DNA of 5,674 nt, taken from assembly GCA_041743835.1 (NCBI GenBank), contig JBGTLW010000082.1, forward strand, positions 1 to 5,674, read 5' to 3'. The position numbers and the translations under genes were made by a program. The notes under the pieces were generated by a model. The model searched no databases. It was not told where the DNA came from and was given only the letters and a program-made list of their open reading frames with translations. How positions within the stretch are numbered: position 1 is the first letter of the stretch; each line of letters begins with the position of its first letter. This stretch comes from JBGTLW01 sp041743835. GTDB lineage: Bacteria; Planctomycetota; Phycisphaerae; Phycisphaerales; Phycisphaeraceae. Below are positions 1-4,738 of the stretch, one piece after another.

Positions 1-357
1 CGCCGGGTGGTGCTGGATGTCCCGAGCTTCGGGAACCACCCGCTACGGCTGACGCTGCCTTGTGTCGGCTCGGGCGAAGCGGTGCGGATGCTGCACCAGC
101 GCGGGCACGATGTCCTGCCGGTGCTGCGTTACTTCGATGCGGCCACGGCCGCGGGCTTTCTCAAGCAGCCGACGCTGGTCAGTGCCGCGCGGTTCGACCC
201 GGCCGTGCCCCCGCCGGGTCAGGTCGCGGTGTACAACGCCATCCCCCACGCCCACAAGCGCCTGATCCTGCGCGATGGTGGCCACTTCGAGTACCCCGCC
301 CTGGCTGAGCAACAGAGGGTCCGTGACCAGGCCATCGCCCACTGGTTCGATGTGTAA
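1..357 (+). CDS. Acetyl xylan esterase / cephalosporin-C deacetylase-like alpha/beta hydrolase, C-terminal part (5' truncated)
   Basis: The reading frame is open from base 1 and stops with TAA at 355-357, giving 118 residues of the C-terminal half of an alpha/beta hydrolase. The recognisable AXE1-family pattern is: a 'VVLDVPSF' strand at residues 3-10, 'YFDAATAA' at 44-51 (the family often has YFD..NFA), a 'P(T/V)LVSAA.FD..VPP' block at 57-71, 'VYNAI' at 77-81, and 'GGHFEYP' at 93-99. By family comparison D66 and H95 are the Asp and His of the Ser-Asp-His triad. The nucleophile Ser lies upstream of the window. Such enzymes remove acetyl groups from xylan oligosaccharides or related esters. 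The real start is outside the window, and the GTG codons at 7 and 10 are internal. It is followed by a 190-nt gap, so it is probably not cotranscribed with plcP. The substrate cannot be judged from this fragment. Confidence 0.8.
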   Translation, partial: RRVVLDVPSFGNHPLRLTLPCVGSGEAVRMLHQRGHDVLPVLRYFDAATAAGFLKQPTLVSAARFDPAVPPPGQVAVYNAIPHAHKRLILRDGGHFEYPALAEQQRVRDQAIAHWFDV

Positions 358-386
358 GGGGGTGCCGCGAAAGCGATTGCGGTGGG

Positions 387-430
387 CTTTACGCATTACT
401 CACCGTGAACTCATCGTGCGGTAACGGGGC
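387..430 (+). promoter_or_regulatory. Candidate Pho-box-like 11-bp direct repeats upstream of plcP
   Basis: Two 11-nt units lie in tandem: ACTCACCGTGA (398-408) and ACTCATCGTGC (409-419). They share ACTCAYCGTG, with one difference over ten positions. Weaker flanking units in the same register (387-397 and 420-430) keep T at position 3, A at 5 and C at 6. PhoB/PhoP-family regulators bind 11-nt direct repeats, and the actinobacterial PHO box has a TCAYC-type core. The position, about 130 nt before a phosphate-starvation-type gene, fits. The regulator, and whether this organism uses such a site, are inferences, and chance repetition in GC-rich DNA is possible. Confidence 0.35.
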
Positions 431-444
431 GACCCGATCCGATG

Positions 445-452
445 TTTAGACT
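445..452 (+). promoter_or_regulatory. Weak -10 promoter candidate for plcP
   Basis: TTTAGACT contains two overlapping weak -10-like hexamers (TTTAGA, TAGACT) in otherwise GC-rich DNA. It lies 14-16 nt downstream of the last 11-bp repeat unit. No good -35 is visible, as expected for an activator-dependent promoter. If it is used, transcription would begin near 459 and leave a leader of about 90 nt. The assignment is speculative. Confidence 0.25.
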
Positions 453-475
453 GCCTTGCTCTGAAGATCGCCCCG

Positions 476-501
476 GATCGGCCAAACGGAATTGGCTGGT
501 C
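476..501 (+). other. Stem-loop in the plcP leader
   Basis: GATCGGCCAA (476-485) can pair with TTGGCTGGTC (492-501) to form a 10-bp stem with two G-U pairs and a 6-nt loop (ACGGAA). There is no T-tract after it, so it does not look like an intrinsic terminator of the upstream esterase. It could be a 5'-UTR structure or an operator half-site. A second, smaller hairpin (CGTGA-GCG-TCACG, 513-525) follows before the ribosome binding site. Confidence 0.4.
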
Positions 502-547
502 GCGTGGACCCGCGTGAGCGTCACGGCGGTCTGATCGGAGCGAGCCT

Positions 548-1438
548 GTGCAACAACGCTACCGCACCGTCTGGATCAGCGACCTGCACTTAGGCGCGCG
601 GGGCTGCCGCGCCGAAGACCTCTCCATGTTCCTCAAGCACATCCGCTGCGAGCGGCTGTACCTCGTGGGCGACATCATCGACATGTGGCGGCTCAAGAGC
701 CGGTGGTACTGGCCCGAGGCGCACAACGACGTGCTCCGCCGCATCCTCAACCACGCCCGGCACGACACGGAAGTGATCTTCCTGCCGGGCAACCACGACG
801 ACGCGGCCAGGCAGTTCCACCACCAGGAGTTCGGCGGGGTGAAGCTGCTGCCCTATGCCGTCCACGTCACCGCCGATGGCCGGCGGCTGCTCATCACGCA
901 CGGCGACCAGTTCGACCTGGTCGTCCAGCACCAGCGTTGGCTCTCCAAGCTCGGCGCGTTCAGCTACGAGCTGCTGCTGCGGATCAACCGCCACTACAAC
1001 AACTACCGCCGGTGGATGGGCAAGCCCTACTGGTCGATGAGCCAGGCGATCAAGGGCAAGGTCAAGCAGGCGTGTACGTTCATCAGCAGGTTCGAGGAGT
1101 TCCTGATGAAGGAGGCGGCCAGGCAGGGGATGCAGGGCGTGGTGTGCGGGCACATCCACAAGGCCGAGATGCGCGAGCAGAAGGTGTCGGGCAAGCGGAT
1201 CGAGTATTTCAACTGTGGCGACTGGGTCGAGAGCTGCACCGCCCTGGTCGAGCACGCCGACGGCACGCTGGAGATCATCGACGGGCTGCGGTGGAACCAG
1301 TGGTTTGAGGAGGCCCGCTCGTCGCTGATGGTGGAGGAGCAGCCCGAGCCCGAGGCGCTGGTGCTGCCGTTCACCCACCTCGCGGCAGGCGTGCGGGATG
1401 CCGGTGCACCGATCGATGCGCGGTTGGTGATGCGGTGA
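548..1438 (+). CDS. plcP: PlcP-like calcineurin-type metallophosphoesterase (phospholipid-cleaving phospholipase C / LpxH-like)
   Basis: This is a 296-residue binuclear-metal phosphoesterase. The motifs run in order: SDLHLG (D12, H14), GDIIDMW (D42), GNHDD (N82, H83), THGDQFD (H118) and GHIH (H202, H204). The blocks around 'YWPEAHND' (54-61), 'FDLVVQ' (122-127), 'PYWSMSQ' (160-166) and 'CGDWVESCTA' (223-232) recall Sinorhizobium PlcP more than classical LpxH. PlcP hydrolyses phosphatidylcholine, -ethanolamine or -glycerol to diacylglycerol when phosphate is scarce. Databases often label this family UDP-2,3-diacylglucosamine pyrophosphatase, and a lipid A role cannot be excluded. There is no signal peptide, so it is probably cytosolic or peripheral on the inner membrane. 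The start is a GTG preceded by GGAG at 537-540 with a 7-nt gap. About 50 residues after the conserved core (246-296) form an extra tail of unknown role. The next gene is an Agt-like glycosyltransferase, the known partner of plcP. Confidence 0.85.
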   Translation: MQQRYRTVWISDLHLGARGCRAEDLSMFLKHIRCERLYLVGDIIDMWRLKSRWYWPEAHNDVLRRILNHARHDTEVIFLPGNHDDAARQFHHQEFGGVKLLPYAVHVTADGRRLLITHGDQFDLVVQHQRWLSKLGAFSYELLLRINRHYNNYRRWMGKPYWSMSQAIKGKVKQACTFISRFEEFLMKEAARQGMQGVVCGHIHKAEMREQKVSGKRIEYFNCGDWVESCTALVEHADGTLEIIDGLRWNQWFEEARSSLMVEEQPEPEALVLPFTHLAAGVRDAGAPIDARLVMR

Positions 1439-1477
1439 GGGGTTCATGTCGCGCGGGGGATCGTTGCGAGGCGGGGA

Positions 1478-1498
1478 CGCGGGGCCTGACGGCCCGCG
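1478..1498 (+). other. GC-rich stem-loop between plcP and agt
   Basis: CGCGGGGCC (1478-1486) pairs with GGCCCGCG (1491-1498) around a TGAC loop, with one bulged G. The stem is very stable, but what follows is CTAAACGA rather than a T-run. It is therefore not a canonical intrinsic terminator. It could pause or partly terminate transcription between the two genes, or protect the mRNA 3' end. Confidence 0.4.
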
Positions 1499-1535
1499 CT
1501 AAACGAGGTGACGTTAAACTTGGGGGGTGAGTCTT

Positions 1536-2612
1536 ATGCACATTTGCCTCATCACCGATGCCTGGTATCCGCAGATCAATGGCGTGGTCCGCACGTGGAC
1601 GCAGGTCCGCGATGAGTGCCGGGCCATGGGCCACACCGTCACCGTGCTCCACCCCGAGTACCCCCGCAACTACGAGGGGATGAACAGCGGGAACAACGGC
1701 ACCGGCCCGAAGCACGACGGCGCAACGCCCATCTTCAAGACCATCGCTGCGCCGCGCTACGATGAAATCCGCCTCGCGCTTTTCCCCAAGCCCAAGGTCC
1801 GGCGCGTGCTTGAAGAACTCAAGCCCGACGCCATCCACATCGCCACCGAGGGCCCGCTCGGGCAGGCCGGGCGAAGCTACTGCAAGAAGCGACGCATCCC
1901 CTACACCACCAGTTACCACACCCAATTCCCCCACTACCTCAAGCACTACTTCGCCATCCCCAAGTGGGCGTCGTACAAGTTTCTGCGCTGGTTCCATGGC
2001 CCGGCCCGCGCGACGCTGGTCCCCACGCCGACCATCGGCCAGGAACTCCAGGCCCAGGGCTTCACCAACATCGTCGTCTGGACCCGCGGCGTCGATACGC
2101 AGATGTTCAAGCCCGACCCGAAGCACGACTACGCAGCAGACGGCATCGCGTCCCCGGTCCACATCTACGCCGGCCGCGTCGCGGTCGAGAAAAACCTCGA
2201 AGCCTACTGCAAGCTCAACCTCCCCGGCAGCAAGGTCGTCATCGGCGACGGCCCCGCCAAGGCGATGCTCGAAAAGAAGTACCCCGAGGTGAAGTTCCTC
2301 GGCTACAAATTCGGCGAAGACCTCGCTGCGCATTATGCCGGGGCCGATGTGTTTGTTTTCCCATCGCTCACCGATACCTTCGGTGTCGTGATGCTCGAAG
2401 CAAACGCCTGTGGCCTGCCCGTGGCCGCGTACCCCGTCACCGGCCCGATCGACGTGGTCCAGCAGGGCACCACCGGCCACCTCGACGCCGACCTCGCCAC
2501 CGCCTGCGCCAAAGCCCGCGAACTACCCCGCCAAACCTGCATCGACTACGCCCACACCAAGAGCTGGCGAGCCTGCGCCCAGATGGTCGTGGACAACCTC
2601 GCGGTTCGGTGA
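1536..2612 (+). CDS. agt: GT4-family glycosyltransferase, Agt-like diacylglycerol glycosyltransferase
   Basis: This is a 358-residue GT-B glycosyltransferase. The N-terminal acceptor domain starts with 'MHICLITDAWYPQINGVVRT' and carries 'HIATEGPLG' (101-109) and 'SYHTQFPHY' (126-134). The C-terminal donor domain has 'WTRGVD' (182-187), 'YAGRVAVEKN' (211-220; R214 and K219 for the diphosphate), 'VVIGDGP' (234-240), 'FPSLTDTFG' (275-283) and 'YPVTGPIDV' (299-307). The GT4 E-x7-E motif appears as D280-x7-E288, a variant I recall as usual in this subfamily. Residues about 45-63 form a glycine/asparagine-rich insert. Agt enzymes transfer glucose, galactose or glucuronate from UDP-sugar to diacylglycerol, the product of PlcP, at the inner membrane. 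The donor here is unknown. ATG 1536 is chosen because family members start just before this strand and a G-rich stretch (1522-1527) lies 8 nt upstream. GTG 1527 (three residues longer) is the alternative. A related sugar transferase (mannosyl, sulfoquinovosyl) is possible. Confidence 0.82.
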   Translation: MHICLITDAWYPQINGVVRTWTQVRDECRAMGHTVTVLHPEYPRNYEGMNSGNNGTGPKHDGATPIFKTIAAPRYDEIRLALFPKPKVRRVLEELKPDAIHIATEGPLGQAGRSYCKKRRIPYTTSYHTQFPHYLKHYFAIPKWASYKFLRWFHGPARATLVPTPTIGQELQAQGFTNIVVWTRGVDTQMFKPDPKHDYAADGIASPVHIYAGRVAVEKNLEAYCKLNLPGSKVVIGDGPAKAMLEKKYPEVKFLGYKFGEDLAAHYAGADVFVFPSLTDTFGVVMLEANACGLPVAAYPVTGPIDVVQQGTTGHLDADLATACAKARELPRQTCIDYAHTKSWRACAQMVVDNLAVR

Positions 2613-2657
2613 GGGTAATAGGAGCGGATACCGCGGCGCGAACAACTCTGGTAATCT

Positions 2658-2679
2658 GCAGCCTTAAGCTAGGGGCTGC
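2658..2679 (+). promoter_or_regulatory. Hairpin covering the ribosome binding site of the small membrane protein gene
   Basis: GCAGCC (2658-2663) is perfectly complementary to GGCTGC (2674-2679), with a 10-nt loop. The likely Shine-Dalgarno AGGGG (2671-2675, 6 nt before the ATG at 2682) lies partly in the loop and partly in the 3' arm. Folding could lower translation initiation or couple it to ribosomes finishing agt. A short stem like this can also arise by chance. Confidence 0.35.
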
Positions 2680-2681
2680 TT

Positions 2682-3029
2682 ATGAAAACGCCGATGGAAT
2701 CGATCCTCATGTTCGTGGCCGCCGCCGCCATCGGCGCGGTGGGGCAGTTCCTCTACAAGAGCGGCGCAGAGCGGGCGCAAGACGGGCTACTCTCGTATCT
2801 GCTCAACGCGCGGATCATCGGAGGGGTGCTGGCGTACATCGCGGTGATGGTGTTATTCGTTGCGGCGTTCAAGCGGGGCGGTCAGTTGACGGTGCTCTAC
2901 CCGATCTACGCGAGCACGTTTATCTGGGCGGCACTGATTGCGTTGTGGGCCTATGACGTGCCGGTCCGCCCGGTCCACGTCGCGGGCATGGTGATGCTGA
3001 TCGGCGGTATGTTTTTGATGGGGCGATGA
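2682..3029 (+). CDS. Small four-helix DMT-superfamily membrane protein, ArnE/EamA-like
   Basis: This 115-residue hydrophobic protein has four predicted helices at about 8-28, 44-63, 68-90 and 97-114, the size of EmrE/ArnE-type half transporters. Helix 1 contains 'AVGQFLYKSGA' (19-29), resembling the G-Q-x3-K pattern of ArnE. The membrane Glu essential in SMR drug exporters such as EmrE would align with A18 and is absent. This argues against a multidrug pump and for an EamA/ArnE-type role. ArnE/ArnF flip an undecaprenyl-linked amino sugar across the inner membrane as a heterodimer. Here only one such protein is visible, so it would act as a homodimer or with a partner elsewhere. ATG 2682 has AGGGG 6 nt upstream. 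It starts 69 nt after agt and ends 10 nt before the phosphatidyltransferase gene, so cotranscription with the latter is likely. A lipid or glycolipid flippase role is inferred from context. Confidence 0.7.
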   Translation: MKTPMESILMFVAAAAIGAVGQFLYKSGAERAQDGLLSYLLNARIIGGVLAYIAVMVLFVAAFKRGGQLTVLYPIYASTFIWAALIALWAYDVPVRPVHVAGMVMLIGGMFLMGR

Positions 3030-3039
3030 TCCCGCTCGC

Positions 3040-3726
3040 ATGGAGCAATCCGACTCACACCCCGACCGCCGACCAATCCGCGCCCGCGGCGCGAGTGTGT
3101 TCGCGCGTGCGGCTGAAGCGTTGGCGCGTTTGGGCGTGACGCCAAATGCCATTTCGGTCTCCAGCATGGTGTTTGCTGCGGGAGCATTCTTTGCGTTGTA
3201 TCTCGCAGACCGTGACACGATGGCGGTCTCGGATCGGGTGCTGTTATTTGCGGCGGCTGTGTGTATTCAGGGGCGATTGATCGCTAATCTGCTTGACGGC
3301 ATAGTGGCGGTGGAGGGGGGCAAACGATCACCGGTCGGCGAGTTGTTCAACGAGGTGCCCGACCGCGTGAGCGATGGTTTGATCCTTGTGGGGGTCGGTG
3401 TGTGGCTGAGTGGCGGCGGGGTCGTACTGGCGTGGGCCGCGACAGCAGTAGCCATCGCCACCGCTTATGTCCGTGTGCAAGGCAAGGCGGCGGGCGCGGC
3501 GCAGCATTACGTCGGACCCATGGCCAAGCCGCATCGGATGGCGCTGCTCACGGTGCTGCTTGTTTATGCCGCGTTTGTGCCCGCGAGTTGGCAGAGTCTG
3601 GTCGTCGATGGTCAGGCGTGGCACGTGCTCATGGCGGGCCTTTGGGTGATTGTCATCGGATGTCTTTTGACATGCCTGCGTCGGCTGCGGCTGATCGCTA
3701 TGGACCTGAGGGGTGGTCAACATTGA
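3040..3726 (+). CDS. CDP-alcohol phosphatidyltransferase family protein, YnbA-like, with altered catalytic signature
   Basis: This 228-residue polytopic protein has about six hydrophobic segments (near 36-56, 64-84, 113-130, 127-145, 160-182 and 193-212). Family members transfer a phosphatidyl group from CDP-diacylglycerol to an alcohol such as glycerol-phosphate, serine or inositol-phosphate at the inner membrane. The signature D-x2-D-G-x2-A-R-x8-G-x3-D-x3-D is seen as N83-x2-D86-G87-x2-A90-V91-x8-G100-x3-N104-x3-D108. The first and third metal-binding Asp are therefore Asn and the Arg is Val, while D86 and the final D108 (catalytic base position) remain. As I recall, E. coli YnbA also has Asn at both positions but keeps the Arg, so the protein belongs near YnbA/PgsA-like orphans and not with housekeeping PgsA or PssA. 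ATG 3040 has no good ribosome site, and translational coupling to the gene ending at 3029 is plausible. It overlaps the next gene by 4 nt. The acceptor alcohol is unknown. Confidence 0.8.
   Translation: MEQSDSHPDRRPIRARGASVFARAAEALARLGVTPNAISVSSMVFAAGAFFALYLADRDTMAVSDRVLLFAAAVCIQGRLIANLLDGIVAVEGGKRSPVGELFNEVPDRVSDGLILVGVGVWLSGGGVVLAWAATAVAIATAYVRVQGKAAGAAQHYVGPMAKPHRMALLTVLLVYAAFVPASWQSLVVDGQAWHVLMAGLWVIVIGCLLTCLRRLRLIAMDLRGGQH
3708..3725 (+). promoter_or_regulatory. Ribosome binding site and TTG start deciding the cdsA-like gene
   Basis: GAGGGG (3708-3713) lies 9 nt before TTG (3723-3725). That codon shares bases with the TGA stop (3724-3726) of the preceding gene, giving a TTGA overlap equivalent to the common ATGA coupling signal. 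In-frame ATGs at 3660 and 3672 lack Shine-Dalgarno sequences and would need 55-67 nt of gene overlap, so TTG is preferred. Confidence 0.6.
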
Positions 3727-4724
3727 CTACATCGCAGCGATTGTTTGACTTCCGTTTTGCGTTTGATCATCCGGTCACCGTTTGGTTGCTATGGACCGTG
3801 CTCGGTCTGTTGTTAGCGGGTGGTTTCGCTGGCCTGATTCTCAAATGCACGCGAGGCAAATCGGACCCGCTCGCCCGGGAAGTGCTGGTACGAACCGCGT
3901 CGTGGGCGGTCATTGTCGTGCTGGTGTCGGTGCCGATCCTGCTGGGTGCTTTCTGGGCGATCCTGATGGTGGCGGCGTTGAGCATTTTGGCGTATGTCGA
4001 ATACAGCCGGGTGACCGGGCTGTTTCGCGAGCGTGCGTTGTCGTGGGCGGTGATTGCGCTGATCGTGTTGATCGGTTTCGCGGTCCTGGATCACTGGTAT
4101 GACTTTTTTACCGCGATCGCGCCCTTGGGTTTTCTGGTTTTGCTCGCGGTCTCGCTGGGCAAGGGCGATCCCCGGGGCTTTGTGCAGAATGTCGCCATCG
4201 CATCGCTGGGCTTCCTGCTGTTCGGGGTGTGCCTGGGTCACCTGGCGTACTTCGCCAACAGCACCGCGTTTCGCCCACTCATGCTGCTGCTGCTTGTCGC
4301 GGTGTCGCTCAACGATGTCTATGCGTTCATCTGTGGCAAGACCTTCGGCAAGCGGAAGCTTTGCCCAAAGATCAGCCCCGGCAAAACCATCGCCGGTGCG
4401 GTTGGCGCGGTGGTACTCACCACCCTGACGGTCGCGGGGTTTGGGCAGTACCTGCTTCCGGACACCGCGGCCATGCAGTGGTACCACCTGATCGCCTGCG
4501 GCATCCTGCTCAGCGTGTGCGGGCAGGTAGGCGATCTGATGCTCTCGGCGATCAAGCGCGACGTTGGGATCAAAGACACCGGATCGCTGATCCCCGGCCA
4601 CGGCGGGCTGCTCGACCGGTGTGACAGTCTCCTGCTTGCCGCACCTGCCATGTTCCACTTCATCGGCTATTTCAACGGCATCGGCTTGGATCAGGCCACC
4701 TGCATCATCACCTCCCCGAACTAA
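3723..4724 (+). CDS. Phosphatidate cytidylyltransferase (CDP-diglyceride synthetase), CdsA/YnbB-like
   Basis: This 333-residue integral membrane protein makes CDP-diacylglycerol from CTP and phosphatidate, the activated precursor used by the preceding phosphatidyltransferase. Hydrophobic helices cover about 19-40, 60-90, 107-122, 131-144, 158-176, 185-203, 223-243 and 255-270. The C-terminal half has 'SLNDVYAFICGK' (195-206), 'KISPGKTIAG' (216-225) and the complete Cds signature from S275 to D301: S-x-I-K278-R279, K284-D285, then 'PGHGGLLDR' at 291-299 and D301. Only C300 departs from the PROSITE-style pattern, which prefers an aliphatic or Thr residue there. The metal and CTP-binding residues thus look intact, so the enzyme should be active. 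The length exceeds the roughly 285 residues of typical CdsA because of an N-terminal extension, as I recall for YnbB. The TTG start overlaps the upstream stop. Pairing with a YnbA-like protein suggests a dedicated paralogue and not the housekeeping cdsA; another copy elsewhere in the genome would confirm this. Confidence 0.87.
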   Translation: MTTSQRLFDFRFAFDHPVTVWLLWTVLGLLLAGGFAGLILKCTRGKSDPLAREVLVRTASWAVIVVLVSVPILLGAFWAILMVAALSILAYVEYSRVTGLFRERALSWAVIALIVLIGFAVLDHWYDFFTAIAPLGFLVLLAVSLGKGDPRGFVQNVAIASLGFLLFGVCLGHLAYFANSTAFRPLMLLLLVAVSLNDVYAFICGKTFGKRKLCPKISPGKTIAGAVGAVVLTTLTVAGFGQYLLPDTAAMQWYHLIACGILLSVCGQVGDLMLSAIKRDVGIKDTGSLIPGHGGLLDRCDSLLLAAPAMFHFIGYFNGIGLDQATCIITSPN

Positions 4725-4727
4725 AAT
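4722..4727 (+). promoter_or_regulatory. TAAAAT -10-like hexamer over the stop codon of the cdsA-like gene
   Basis: TAAAAT matches the bacterial -10 consensus at five of six bases and stands out in GC-rich DNA. No -35 hexamer lies at 16-18 nt. It could drive a transcript with a very short leader for the acyltransferase gene. The TAA stop fixes three of its six bases, so it may be coincidental. Confidence 0.2.
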
Positions 4728-4738
4728 GATCGACCACC

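Noticed and set aside
363..390. Possible terminator after the esterase gene
   Set aside because: Only a 3-5 bp stem (CCGC/GCGG or CGC-GAAA-GCG) with a short TTT some nt later. This is too weak to call.
590..1447. Reverse-strand open frame of 285 codons
   Set aside because: It is antisense to plcP, whose metal-binding motifs prove the + frame. The shadow shows no domain.
1371..2480. Long reverse-strand open frame (369 codons)
   Set aside because: It lies antisense over agt, and its translation is low-information, rich in Val, Gly, Asp and Arg, as expected from the complement of GC-rich coding DNA. The + strand frame carries clear GT4 motifs.
1964..2956. + strand open frame of 330 codons crossing from agt into the transporter gene
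   Set aside because: It is an off-frame reading of agt, rich in Arg and Pro, that overlaps two better-supported genes. GC bias explains the lack of stops.
3402..3722. Upstream extension of the cdsA-like frame
   Set aside because: The frame is open, but it overlaps the phosphatidyltransferase coding sequence and its translation is Arg/Gly-rich and not family-like. The TTG at 3723 has a Shine-Dalgarno.
3813..4658. Reverse-strand open frame of 281 codons
   Set aside because: It is antisense to the cdsA-like gene. Its translation is rich in Gln, Arg and His with no recognisable domain.
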